Notes: generated by a model not told the origin, from the sequence alone. 64,000 nt of DNA from Pomphorhynchus laevis (GCA_012934845.2 WNNJ02000415.1:1-64000), one strand, 5' to 3'. Positions 31,853 through 42,800 are shown, counted from the first letter of the stretch. A program made the numbers and translations.

Positions 31853-34666
31853 TTAACCAGTCGAACTTGCGGTAGGAGTATTATTATCAGATGGACATCT
31901 ACGTAAATGCGAAATATGATGTGGAACTCCATCAACATTTATACTTGTGTTACTATTGATTCCAGTGACGTTCCCTTGGATCCAGGGTTTATCACACCTA
32001 CAGACTGCTGGTCGCATAAAAACTTGATCTCCAGTAGAAAATTCCGATACAGATGACGACGACTCTCTATTCTCAATACGCTCCCATGGTAGTTTTGATT
32101 TATATTTATATATCTGATTGTGCGGAATTGATGAATCACATAAGCCTTCTTTTGGCGAAGAATTATACCAATAAATTGCCTCCTCAGTGGTAATGTTACT
32201 TCTAGCCACGATTCGCTTAATAGTCCGGTGCGATCTTTCGACTATTCCGTTGCCACACGGTCTGTTAGCGCACCTGTATATTATATGTACGCCCCATAAT
32301 TCACACCAATGAGAAAGGGTTTCCGATCTAAAGGCCCTTGCGTTGTCCATCAATATCTCCGCAGGTGGACCACGTTCAAAAAATATCGTTTGCAGCGCTC
32401 TAGTAATTTCGTTCACCGTGCCTTCTTTCAACTTTTTCCAAATCATGAATCGAGATGGACCACAATCAATGCACGACAAATAGAGCGATCCCTTCACATG
32501 CACAGTATCGATTGATAACCTTGACCAATTTTTATTCACTCCTAATTGACCTGTGTCCCAACGTATTGGATGAGGATCAATTCGCTGACACTGAGTGCAG
32601 TTTTTGATATATTCGGCGACATTATGCCTACTAACCACCGAATTCGGATATTTTCGATTGATAAAATATATGGTTCTTTCAACTCCAAAATGATGTCGAT
32701 TATGGACTGATTCGATTATCTTATTCGTATCTTGAGTAGACATATCAACAGAGACTGCAATGTTTGCGGATGAATTGTTTTTTAAATATTGTAACCAATT
32801 CTTTGGTACTCTTGTTAAATGGTCCGCTTTGTTTTGCGACGATGGAATAAGCTTCACTGTAATCGAAAGGCTAAATTCTGTTTGAATCTCTTTGAGCATC
32901 CGTAATCTTCGCTTTATAAGCATGTCCGAGAGTCCTTTCACACAAACATTCCTTTCGTCATAAAGAGTAGAACATATCCAGCTGTACACCGTGGCTGAAT
33001 CTGTATAAAGGGTAATGTTCTTTAGATTCCAATGGATTGATAAATTCAGACCCCGTATACATGCGTTGAGTTCCGCCATGTTGATGTGGTGTGGATCGTC
33101 TTTTGGTCTTAACCATGATGCGTCCTCTGCGATGATCCCATCAACCTCGATTACAACTCCCTCGGCAATACTGCTAGCGTCTGCCCATACACTTCCTGTA
33201 TCACCAGGTGGTACTGCCCATCGACCTCGTGCTGGATCCTCCATGGACATTTTCGATTTTATTTCTTGAATAGATTTCCATATATTCTCCTGAACAGGTT
33301 CATCCCAATGTCCGCCGGTGAGTCGTTTCAGAAAACTACAGCAAGGTCTCAACCATCCAGCGATGGGATAGTGTCCAATTAATTTTCCAGTTAATGAAAA
33401 CAATTGTCGTCGCGTTGGAAGACTTTCAGGCCAGCCGATTTCTAATACTCGTGACCAATTCAACCCTGTTGGTAGACTTTGAATTCTTAATCCAAGCACA
33501 TTTGACTCACGAATATCCACAGGCTGTTTTGCTTCTAATCCGAATTTTGCAAGAAGCTTCAATACGTTGTCATTTGCAATTTTAGTATTGTCGACAATGA
33601 TATCGTCCAAATAACTATCTGTGGACTGAGCTACTAGCATATCCTTGCTGAGGACAAAATGTACAATAGCTTTAAGTATTCGCGGTGCAATGTTAAGTCC
33701 AAAACCCAATCTCGTAAGTACATATCGCTTGTTTCTATAAACGACCACCTGATACGGCCATAGAGATTCGTCGACATGAATTTGTAGATATGCGCGCCGA
33801 AGATCAATTAATGACAAACGATCTCCCCACCTCCGCCAATTCCTTAGCTTTGAAATACAGACGTCAGAATCTGCAGTATGGCTGGATATATACGAGTTAA
33901 GTAGTCTGAAATCCATAACTGGACGTACTTTATTTTTGCTTTCTTGAGCAACCGCTAACAATGGAATCACTGCTTCAGCTTCCCCATTGTATTCTTTAAG
34001 CCATCCATTAGTAATCCAGGTCTCAATCTCTGCCTCGTATTGAGATCTTAATGTAGGATTGACATGATATTCAGTTACACTATTATGAATAAATGCCGGT
34101 GTGCCAGTTAGCCATTTCCATTTTACCAACCAAAAGTTACCATTGAATTGTGCATGAAAGTCAACATCATCGATTACATTAGCGCTATCAGATGTACTCG
34201 AAATTTTTGTCACCGAAGTTTGCATACTAACAGGATAACTCGAAGGAAACTTCACATCTCCGTTATCATTAATAGAAACACCTCCAATCTTTTTGATCAC
34301 ATCCATTCCCAACAACATCTGATATGGACCACCAATATCTGAAGATAGGCACGGTATATTCACCGATCTCGTTTCGATAGAAATTTCCATTTGTCCGGTT
34401 TCATAACATTTCACCGCATTTCCGTTCATCATTGTGACCCACGTGGCGCCATTAACATCCGGGAAAGGATGTTTAAATATATCTGTAACAAGTCGACGCG
34501 ACACAATACTTCTCGAACAACCAGTATCAACAAGTGCGACCGCAAGACGCCCATTTATTGTCACGTTAATTGTAGGTAGTGCATCATTAGAGGGACAGGG
34601 AAGACCAGCAGCACTTAATACTGTGCCTCCCCATCGATGTTTTTTGAATGTTCCTTGTTTGGGCAC
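31853..34666 (-). CDS. Pol polyprotein of the LTR element
   Basis: 937 codons, open throughout. Order: retropepsin near residues 35-70 (ALVDTGCSRSIVS), RT around residues 240-380 (VRPVMDFRLLNSYIS, LSLIDLRRAYLQIHV, TRLGFGLNIAP, YLDDIIV), RNase H around 490-590 (VWADASSIAEGV, MAELNACIRGLN, LYTDSATVYSW), and integrase with an H-H-C-C zinc region (HHFGVERT ... CTQCQRI) and a D-D-E core (SIDTVHV, MDNARAFRS, GIVERSHRTIKR). It begins by overlapping the gag frame in a different frame, so translation by programmed frameshifting, as the family is known to use, is likely. Confidence 0.9.
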   Translation of the reverse strand: MPKQGTFKKHRWGGTVLSAAGLPCPSNDALPTINVTINGRLAVALVDTGCSRSIVSRRLVTDIFKHPFPDVNGATWVTMMNGNAVKCYETGQMEISIETRSVNIPCLSSDIGGPYQMLLGMDVIKKIGGVSINDNGDVKFPSSYPVSMQTSVTKISSTSDSANVIDDVDFHAQFNGNFWLVKWKWLTGTPAFIHNSVTEYHVNPTLRSQYEAEIETWITNGWLKEYNGEAEAVIPLLAVAQESKNKVRPVMDFRLLNSYISSHTADSDVCISKLRNWRRWGDRLSLIDLRRAYLQIHVDESLWPYQVVVYRNKRYVLTRLGFGLNIAPRILKAIVHFVLSKDMLVAQSTDSYLDDIIVDNTKIANDNVLKLLAKFGLEAKQPVDIRESNVLGLRIQSLPTGLNWSRVLEIGWPESLPTRRQLFSLTGKLIGHYPIAGWLRPCCSFLKRLTGGHWDEPVQENIWKSIQEIKSKMSMEDPARGRWAVPPGDTGSVWADASSIAEGVVIEVDGIIAEDASWLRPKDDPHHINMAELNACIRGLNLSIHWNLKNITLYTDSATVYSWICSTLYDERNVCVKGLSDMLIKRRLRMLKEIQTEFSLSITVKLIPSSQNKADHLTRVPKNWLQYLKNNSSANIAVSVDMSTQDTNKIIESVHNRHHFGVERTIYFINRKYPNSVVSRHNVAEYIKNCTQCQRIDPHPIRWDTGQLGVNKNWSRLSIDTVHVKGSLYLSCIDCGPSRFMIWKKLKEGTVNEITRALQTIFFERGPPAEILMDNARAFRSETLSHWCELWGVHIIYRCANRPCGNGIVERSHRTIKRIVARSNITTEEAIYWYNSSPKEGLCDSSIPHNQIYKYKSKLPWERIENRESSSSVSEFSTGDQVFMRPAVCRCDKPWIQGNVTGINSNTSINVDGVPHHISHLRRCPSDNNTPTASSTG

Positions 34667-35352
34667 TGAGGTGCCAGATGTCCAGGATCGTCACAAATAT
34701 AGCACCGTCGCTCCTTGAAATGTGTACAATAACGCGCTATATGTCCTGATTTACCACAACGGAAACATGTGACATCTTTACGTTGATGCGAGCGCAGTGC
34801 TCTTGGTTCAATATGCTTGCGAGAATGTGTAGTTGTAAGAAAACAGGACCCAGCAGACGTATTGGCAGTTGTTATAAGCGTACGTGCTCGGCATAATATA
34901 TCCGATAATTTCAGATTCTCAACGGCACAGGAAGACAACATAATATCCTTGATAGTTGATGGCAAACCGTATACAAATTTACAACGAATCCATGCAGAAT
35001 TGTCAACATTTGGATTAACGATGTTTGCATACCTTTCCAAATCTGCAGCATATGCGTCCAACGATTCGCCTTCTTGGTATTCTCGATTATTATATTTCGT
35101 AAAGGCATCAAAATCTGTAGTACCAAATGCTCGCAGTAAGGCCGCTTTGAGTTGAGAATAATCGGATTTTTGTTCCGCTGACAAATTTCTATAAATCGCA
35201 TACGCCGGTCCGTCAAAGAATAGAGGAATAAACTTTTCGAGCTTTTTAACAGCTTGCAAGTCCGCGATCATCTCCGCCCGCTCCAACCATGCTCCAAAAT
35301 CGCATTCTCCGTTAAACGGTTTAATAAGGTCTCCAAAGCGCACTTTATCCAT
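34615..35352 (-). CDS. Gag protein of the LTR element
   Basis: 245 codons starting about 30 bases after the 5' LTR. The N-terminal half is a retrotransposon gag/capsid-type helical domain (FNGECDFGAWLERAEMIAD, LPSTIKDIMLSSC). The C-terminal part has two CCHC zinc knuckles, CFRCGKSGHIARYC and CYICDDPGHLAPQC, for RNA packaging. It overlaps the start of pol by about 50 bases. Confidence 0.88.
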   Translation of the reverse strand: MDKVRFGDLIKPFNGECDFGAWLERAEMIADLQAVKKLEKFIPLFFDGPAYAIYRNLSAEQKSDYSQLKAALLRAFGTTDFDAFTKYNNREYQEGESLDAYAADLERYANIVNPNVDNSAWIRCKFVYGLPSTIKDIMLSSCAVENLKLSDILCRARTLITTANTSAGSCFLTTTHSRKHIEPRALRSHQRKDVTCFRCGKSGHIARYCTHFKERRCYICDDPGHLAPQCPNKEHSKNIDGEAQY

Positions 35353-35382
35353 AAGCCGAAATAGCTTGTTAAACGAGCAAAG

Positions 35383-35621
35383 ACAAAATTTAACAATCGA
35401 CGTTTTTTACTACTGCAAAACGACGGAACAAAATAAGTTTTTATACATACGGTTATGCTGTCAAATAGCGGTTAATGTTTCATCAGTAAAGTTAGCGGTT
35501 AACGTTTCATCGGTGAATTGACTGCAGCTTTGCATTCGCCAGCATTTAAGAACAATGAATTATGACGAGACATAACAATACCATTAACAACGCATCCAGA
35601 AACAATTACATCGATTTAACA
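35383..35621 (-). repeat. 5' LTR of the Ty3/Gypsy-type element
   Basis: Copy of 31583-31821. On its outer side PLE sequence 'gatattaaagaagcgtt' resumes, matching the intact PLE at about 22035. Confidence 0.85.
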
Positions 35622-36533
35622 GATATTAAAGAAGCGTTAGTAAAATTAATAAACCTTATATTCAGAAAAAGATATACATATATATGTTATAATAATTATT
35701 AATCCAAAATTACATATTAAGCTGATTAATCAATTAAGCTGATTAATAGTGAAAGCTTAAATACATTAAGATTTGCAAATATTATGTATTTGATAAAATT
35801 AAAATAACACACAATTAATAAAATTATAAATTATATAAATTATAATTCTACAATTCTATAATTCTATTTCAGAATCCAAAATTACATAAACATACAATAA
35901 AACCTAAGTTCATATGTAGTGCTTTAAAATGTACATTAAAACCACTTTCTGTTTACATGAATAAAATACTTGAAGTAATTAAAACACACTTCAAAAAATA
36001 TTGTAGGATAATTGAAATTAATACTGGTATAAAATACTATTTCAGTATTAATTCTATAAAAGAATTTTTAGCAAAGACAAAAGGAATAAATTTTCAAAAT
36101 ATAAATACATACGATTTTAGTACGCTTTATACAAATCTGGATTTAGCAGATATTAAAGCAGAGCTAGAAAAATTAATTAACCTATTTTTTGGAAATAGAT
36201 ATACTGTTGTAATATAAATGTTATATGTTATAACATATATGTGCTATAACAACAATTACACCAATTTAGCAAAAATTCAAACATTAGGTAAATATATAAC
36301 ACACAAAAGGAATAAATTTTCAGAATATAAATACGTACGATTTTAGTACGCTTTATACAAATTTAGATTTAACAGGTATTAAAGATACATTAGAAAAATT
36401 AATTAATCTTATATTCGGAAAAATATATTCATATATACGTTATAATAACTATAACGCATATCAAACAAAAATTAAACCATCGAGTAAATATAAATATCTG
36501 GATAAAATTGAATTAATAGAGTCCTTAAATATT

Positions 36534-36848
36534 TTGATAAATCAAAATTATTTAAAAGTAGGGACATCTATATTTAGACAAGTAAAATGTGTTTCAATAA
36601 TAGGTAATAGTATCCTAATTATAGCTGACTTATTTTTAAGCTTTATAGAATATGAATTTGTTTATAACTGTTTAAGAAATAAATATAAACTACATAAAGA
36701 TATGAAATATGTGTTCCGATATTTTGATGATATTTGTGCATTTAACTCTAATAATTTTTATCCGATAAGTGAACAAATTTATCCAGGTAGCATCATTATC
36801 AATAAAACCAATATTAATGATAAAGAAAATAGTTACAAATATTTATAA
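36534..36848 (+). pseudogene. PLE reverse transcriptase, catalytic-region piece
   Basis: 104 codons with the PLE RT motifs I-x-x-x-x-LADLFLSFIEYE and FRYFDDIC, and the following NSNNFYPISEQIYPG typical of PLEs. The enzyme would copy RNA at a target nick. It is a fragment without the N-terminal fingers in frame or the endonuclease. Confidence 0.7.
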
Positions 36849-38116
36849 ATAATAAATTTGTTCACTTTAAATATATGAAATATATGTTTCGATACATTGA
36901 TGATATATGTGTATTTAATTCTGATAATTTTTTATTCAATTAGTGAGCACATTTATCCAGAAAGCCTTTTTCTTAACAAAACCAATATTGTTTATAAAGA
37001 AGGTATATATCTTGATATGAACATTAAATAAGCATCAATTAAAACTATTATTAATTTATATCGTAAAGATGACATATTTAAATTTACAAGTTTAAATTAT
37101 ACATTATTATCCTTAATAAATTATTCTTAATAAATTATATATATTTATTTTATCTTACATTTATATTTGTAATATATAAATATGATAATATTTATATATT
37201 ACATATATACTCAATTAAATGATTAATAATTACATTAATCATTACATTTTATAGAATATGAATTTATTCATAACTGTTTAAAAATAAATATAAACTACAT
37301 AAAGATATGAAATATGTGTTCCGATATTTTGATGATATTTGTGCATTTAACTAATAATTTTTATACGATAACTGAACAAATTTATCCAACTAGCTTTATT
37401 CTTAATAAATAATATATATTAATTTTATCTTACATTTATATTTGTTAGATATAAATATGATAATATTTATATATTACATATATACTCACATTTTATATTT
37501 CTTATTAAATAATATTAAATTACATAAAATACTGAAATTTTGCTTATTTACGTAATAAGTTAAAATATATAAAGGTTTAAAATATATAAGTAAACAAATT
37601 TATCCAGATAGTTTAATTATTAAAGAACTTGCAATGATGATAAAAAATATTTATCTAGATATTAAACTTGAATTAAAATCTATTAAAACAATTATTAACT
37701 TATGCTGTAATTCTGACATCTTAACATATACGAGATTTTAATATCTTTTCAATATGTTTAAAATATTTTTGAAAAATGTATTTAATAAATACAATAAATA
37801 TGTTTTTAAAAGTATTTAAATACAGTTTAAAATGCGTTTCTTAATAGAAATAATATCGATGATAAAGAATGCATATATTTAGATATGAAAATTGATTTAA
37901 CGTCTATTTAAACGAATATCAACTTATATCGCAAAGATGACATATTTATATTTACACAAAACATTAGATTTAAATTTAGATATATTTGCATGAGCATGCA
38001 TAATATAATACATTAAATAATATAATTTTACGAATTGCATAATATGTAATAAAATCGCCAATTTTCAAAATCATCTGAATAATTTAGTCAATACATATTT
38101 TAAACTAAGATACTAT

Positions 38117-38240
38117 AAAAGCACAATTAAAGAAAAATTGTCAGACAGAAAAGCACAATTAAAGAAAAGTTGTCAGACAGAAAAACTGTCAGACAGAAAA
38201 ATTGTAAGACATATTTTAAGATAAAAGCACAATTAAAGGA
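38117..38240 (+). repeat. Short tandem repeat
   Basis: Units containing 'aaagcacaattaaag' and 'ttgtcagacagaaaa' repeat three to four times with variable length. It is a small minisatellite at the end of the PLE cluster. Confidence 0.7.
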
Positions 38241-38265
38241 AATTTGTAAATAATATTAATTATCA

Positions 38266-39475
38266 AAATATATATTAAATAATTTTTTAATTTCAAATAA
38301 ATTTAAACTATTTAATACAAAATATTTATGTATGAATACTAAATAATACACTTTGTTTTAAAATAAGGTATTACGCTTGATAAACAAATGTGAGTTGCAT
38401 ATCGACAAAATGCAGCAAATAAGCATTTATCATTTAAAAATAAATTATTTCTTAATACATAATGTGAACTGCAGCTAATTAATGATGTATTTTAACTTAA
38501 TATATCTACAATAATTTAAATTTAAAACTATAGATCAATTTTAAAGAAAAAATACCCTTACATCAAATAAATAATTTTTTAACTAAAAATGTATGAAAGC
38601 TTAAAAATAATTTGGTAAATATCATTAGAACAGTATAGATATAATTGTCACAGTTTAGTATCTTTCAGTTAGCTGAGACAATTATTAGCTTAGTAGTGTA
38701 TGATAGATGTATTTTTATCATTATACAATATTTAATATTAATTAATATAAGTAATATATATTAATATTAATTAACATAATTAATATTTAAATTAAATATT
38801 GCGGAGAAGCATGATAATAAAGCTATATATTTTAATCATCTCTCATCTTTATTCTAATATATAATATTTTATGTTTGTAACCGTATTATAAAAGACGGGT
38901 TATAAAAATGTTAAATTATGAAAACCTGAATTACTGAAAAATCTTTAAAAATCTACTTTTTTAAATTCACGTGAAATCAGTTAACTGATATGTCCAAGCC
39001 AGCTAATTTGTTGTTGACTTTACATATTATTTTCACTTTTGCAATCCATCTAACCACAATTCAGTATATCAAGTGCGACTATAAATTTAAAGCAGGAGTT
39101 TTAAAAAATTGTGATTACAATACTTGACGAATATGATAAACGATAAAGGAAAAGGTAAAATTCAGAGAAGGGCAATCGGAGGAGGAATTCAGTTAAGTTT
39201 AATGCCAAAAGTTGGTATTATCTTAACATTTGTAATTTCGCTTAAATGGAAACAGATGTTTTGTTATGAACGATAAATGTCATCGCATGTATTAATAATG
39301 AACATTTTAAAAATTCGATATTCAGCGATTGATTATGTATGATTTGAATAATCGTATATAAACCAAATAAATTTGTTAAATTTATTACCAAATTAATATT
39401 TAATCAAATTATTGAATTATATAATTTACAATTATATATTATATATAATAATTAAATTATCCTATAATAATTATG
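38266..39475. other. AT-rich spacer, no gene seen
   Basis: No frame or RNA gene can be supported. Sequence is low complexity with many short A/T runs. Confidence 0.45.
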
Positions 39476-39935
39476 TAGTGGAAATTTATTAGGGCACTGC
39501 GTCTTTCGACTTGGTCAAATAAAAGAAATTAAATAAAACATTGAGCAACGACTTCATTGATCAACGACTAAACTTCATAAATTCAACGACTTCAGTCTTC
39601 TTATCTTCCTTACTTATATACATAAGCTTTGGGACATGACCGGAAGGACTAGATCTCGAATACAGACGAGAGAAATGAGCTTTATTCGTGGTGTAGCATG
39701 CTTCAACCTTAGAGATAAAGTTCGAAGCTTGATCATCCGCGATAATCTTGGATTAAAGTCGCTGCTTCTTCACTTTGAAGGTGCGTAGATCAAGTGGCTA
39801 TGTTAAGTTTTGAGGATGGCTAGGGGACGTCTTCTTTGTAAAGTGTCACGTATTATACTTTCAAAACGGAGACCACGAGGCCGACTTCGGTTTAGGCGGA
39901 GCGATCAAACTCACTATATTTCTCTATAGTGAGTT
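39476..39935 (-). mobile_element. Candidate solo LTR
   Basis: A GC-richer, non-coding 460-base block. On the minus strand it contains TATATAAG, then 'gaagataagaagactgaagt', an AATAAA and an end in CCACTACA. This order (TATA box, short transcript start region, polyadenylation signal, end in CA) is typical of an insect LTR. No partner LTR or coding region is in the window. A 9-bp inverted repeat, CTCACTATA/TATAGTGAG, lies at 39911-39934. The family is unknown. Confidence 0.35.
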
Positions 39936-40209
39936 CACTATAAATATATATAAATATATTAATATAAATATAATATATATTTTAATATAAATATATTAAA
40001 ATTTTAAAAATTTAAAATTTTATTTTGAATTTATAAATTATAATTTTAACTTTATCAGTCGTATGAAAGTTTATGTAAATAAACTGATGATGCGATACTT
40101 ATGACACAGGCACTGTCAGTGAATAATAAAGTCAGTGAATAATAAAATGTTATACACATTTTAAGATTAAAATTTAATTAAAATAAAAATAAAAATTTGT
40201 ATACGAATT

Positions 40210-41060
40210 TGTAATTTTTGATCACAACTGCGATCGGTAACATTTTCTGATGATGATCGAAAATTTGTAACAATAAAATTTTTCTTTGAATTCCCTATTT
40301 TTAGGGAAGTTTAAAGCAAGTTTTTTACTCTCCCTATTTTTTAATTTATAAAAATTTGTATCGCTCACATTAAGAATATGCTTGTTTATTTTGTTCAACG
40401 ATATGGCTGGCGTGTTTTCATTTACCTCATAGACGAGAGAGTTCAAAGAATGTTTAGTGGCATCAAGGTCTACACGTAATTTATTAATGTGAAATGCCGC
40501 ACAGAATCCGCAGAAAAAGTCCTGCAAAAAGAAATTGCTGTTTACCTGTTTGGGAACTCTGACATGAGTGTGCAGTGAACATCCAACTTGAGTACATCCG
40601 ATTTCCAATTGACGTACTCAATATGTGTGCTTTGTGAGTCTTCGTTCGAGGATGGCATAGACGTATCAGATAAAGCTGACGGAAGAATATTGTCCTGTGC
40701 CAATGAAACATTTCAATTTGTACATTTCGACCCAGGAAGGCAGTTTAGACAGAGCTCCCCTGCTTTGACGCACATACAATTTTTGCAGAATGAGTTCGAA
40801 TTATTGCATGGGCAACAATGCGTCCCGGAACCGCTCGGGGTTGCGCGAGGCATTGAATATTGCCTGTTGTACTAGTTGTTGTCGATCCTCTGTAAGTTCC
40901 TGGCTCGTTCCCTCGTCGATTCAGAATAATTGTATATCTCGTGTCGTGATCGTTTGATCAGCGACGGTAGGAGCTGTATATATTATTGTATGTATATTAG
41001 ATCTCCAATAATAATATTTTCTGTCAGTTTTTCAGTTTAGCGAATTGTGTGTTTATTAGA
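40210..41060 (-). mobile_element. RLE-type LINE E, 5' fragment
   Basis: On minus, a start at about 40852 (MPRATPSGSG) runs into a Cys-rich run, HCCPCNN, FCKNCMCVKAGELCLNC and GSKCTN, then becomes hydrophilic. A stop follows after the Cys-rich run and the rest reads in neighbouring frames (40222-40608 carries VPKQVNSNFFLQ). This Cys-rich N-terminus with K-x-G-x-x-C-x-x-C-L-P is found at the start of RLE-type LINE proteins and resembles the start of LINE D. No RT follows, so the copy is 3'-deleted or broken. The 5' UTR shares words with C1. Confidence 0.5.
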
Positions 41061-41553
41061 TATCAAACTTTTTTAAGGTTTGAAAAATTACTATTATAAA
41101 CTATAATAATGTACCATAATAATTATAGTACAATGATATATTTTTTTATAATTTTCAACATTAAAACTTGTACTTATGTAAATTTATAAAGTAATAAATT
41201 TAATTTAATAATAAATTTAATTTTATAATAAATTTATAAATTAAGCAATAAAACTATAATGGTTGCTTAGTATTCATGAAGATTTCAAGGAATTATTTTT
41301 AATATAAATCACTCAAGGTGAAATTCCATTAAATTAATTAATACGATTAAATACTAATATAAACATCATTTATATATTAAGAAAAGCATTTAAAAATCCT
41401 TTAATCAACGTATGATTATATAATCGTGTTATTTAATCCCATTTTAGAATTTAAAAAATATTTGCGAATATATTCAATTAAGAAATAGCGCCATTAATAC
41501 TCGATTTTTAATGATAAATCATCAATTTCAAGCGTATAAACAAAATTTATAAA
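41061..41553. other. AT-rich spacer upstream of a small gene
   Basis: No feature can be supported. It would contain the promoter of the ORF at 41554 if that is a gene. Confidence 0.4.
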
Positions 41554-41901
41554 ATGAACGATAACGATCATAGATTGCCTGACTACAGTGATACTTTTCA
41601 AACAGAAAAGTCAGTATATGTAATAAATAATTATATAACAATTAATGAATGCGATAATGCGACATTTATACCTGCCGCGAAAACATCAGTGATGTTGGAT
41701 TCTAGTAATTCAGAGCTACAAATATCCATGCAACAACAGGCAGCTGCGCAGGAATTACAGAAAGCATTCCAACTAATTGGAAATATCGAAGAAACTCTTC
41801 AGATACTTGCATCTGGAATTGAAAAACAGACGTCAATCGTAGATGAAATAGCTGGTGAAATAAATCTTGAAAATATGGTCAAAAACACTAATTTGCAATA
41901 A
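41554..41901 (+). CDS. Small hypothetical protein with C-terminal coiled coil
   Basis: 115 codons, uninterrupted, in sequence where chance frames are short. The N-terminal half is polar (MNDNDHRLPDYSDTFQTEK). Residues 58-110 form a heptad-like helix: SMQQQAAAQELQKAFQLIG, NIEETLQILASGIEKQ, then IVDEIAGEINLENM. There is no signal peptide or membrane segment. An AATAAA polyadenylation signal lies 33 bases after the stop (41934-41939). I do not recognise the family. The helix with regular hydrophobic spacing suggests an oligomerising adaptor or complex subunit. It could be a single-exon host gene or a retrocopy. Confidence 0.5.
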   Translation: MNDNDHRLPDYSDTFQTEKSVYVINNYITINECDNATFIPAAKTSVMLDSSNSELQISMQQQAAAQELQKAFQLIGNIEETLQILASGIEKQTSIVDEIAGEINLENMVKNTNLQ

Positions 41902-41939
41902 TATAAGTTCATATAATATTTGGTTCTTTAGTAAATAAA

Positions 41940-42017
41940 ATTTTATCCCAAATAATTACTATTTTTAAAATTAAATTATCCACAAAGAGCAATGTTTATT
42001 CAATCACTAATATCACT
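41940..42017. other. 3' flank of the small ORF
   Basis: AT-rich, no further structure seen. Confidence 0.3.
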
Positions 42018-42800
42018 ATTAAATAAAACTACTGGTGACGTTATATTAATCAAAAAGAATTTTGAGATACAACCTTTATAATTAACTTTAATTAAATTTT
42101 TTATTTAACTTTTTTACAACAGACGCCTAGTCACAATGGGGCGTTTGACCTTTGTCTACTCATCATATTCAAGGTTAAGCTTCCCAACGAAGGTTGTAAA
42201 AAAGTATGCAGGTTTATACTTTCCTGATCGTGTAAATTAAAAAAGTTGTATTTCAAAATTCTTTCTGATTAATATAACGTCTCCAGTAGTTTTATTCGTG
42301 TAGTCACTATATGTGGAGTGACGTATCTTAGCATCTTCGCTAAAGCTTTTGATCGTGCTTTGTATCTAGAGAGTTTTTGCTCGTACATTGTACTTCAGCT
42401 GTATACAAGCATGTGTTTCTTGTTTAGCAACCTTCGTAAGTTGATGAAGGAATTAACTACAGCACACGTGCTATTCAGTGAAGCCACTGCTTATCTAAAC
42501 CATATCAGATGTAAGGCTCGTCACAGGTGTAGAAGCGTGCGCTTAGTGAATTCCTTATAGAGATTTACTGAAGATTATGTACTGTCGAAGTTGTGTAGCT
42601 ACATGGCCACACTGATGAGACCAACATGTAGTGATGAATAGACTAAGGTCGTTACGCCTCATTGAGGGTAAGGCGCCTGTTGTAGGTGCATTCCGGTTAA
42701 GATTATTGACTATGTTTGTTAAAAAGCATGCAGGTTTATACATTCCTGTTTGTGCCTATTAAAAAGTTGTATTGCAAAATTCTTTTTGAAAATTAATAAA
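42018..42800. mobile_element. Foldback element carrying hammerhead-like cores
   Basis: 42018-42120 and 42198-42303 are inverted copies ('actactggtgacgtt' and 'aacgtctccagtagt' mark the outer ends; 'ttttttacaac' the inner). A direct copy of the inner arm lies at 42716-42795 ('aaaaagcatgcaggtttata'). Between them 42511-42710 matches the minus strand of 59118-59396. Two hammerhead-like regions in opposite orientation lie at 42607-42685 (plus) and about 42105-42170 (minus, partial). The whole is a rearranged small retroelement or PLE terminal repeat. No intact ORF. Confidence 0.6.
42607..42685 (+). ncRNA. Decayed hammerhead-like ribozyme
   Basis: CCACA, CTGATGAG (42612-42619), stem II closed by ACC/GGT with a large loop, then GTTAC where the active core needs GAAAC, stem III ACGCC/GGCGC around a 13-base loop, and TGTTG as the stem I partner. 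The altered GAAA box should abolish cleavage. The homologous site at 59163-59248 keeps GAAAC. Confidence 0.55.

Larger units (their letters stand above)
31583..35621 (-). mobile_element. Ty3/Gypsy-type LTR retrotransposon, looks whole
   Basis: About 4.0 kb, transcribed from minus. Long terminal repeats of about 239 bp at both ends, a short gag and a pol with protease, RT, RNase H and integrase in that order, which excludes Copia. The two LTRs differ at only about four positions, so the insertion is young. Both coding frames are open, so the copy looks whole. It has inserted into a PLE (P2). A polypurine stretch (AGGCGGAGG) lies directly before the 3' LTR. The lineage within Ty3/Gypsy is not determined. 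Confidence 0.88.
35622..38265 (+). mobile_element. Penelope-like elements, successive RT fragments P2 (right), P3 and tandem scraps
   Basis: 35622-35853 is the continuation of P2. 35868-36217 restarts the RT (KLHKHTIKPKF-like, then YDFSTLYTNLDLADI) as a diverged copy P3. 36300-36850 carries the RT catalytic region: ADLFLSFIEYEF, then FRYFDDICAFNSNN and ISEQIYPGS. That last region recurs in shorter decayed pieces at about 36880-37080, 37255-37410 and 37590-37730, so the RT end has been duplicated several times in the same direction. No GIY-YIG domain follows. All are broken. Confidence 0.7.
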
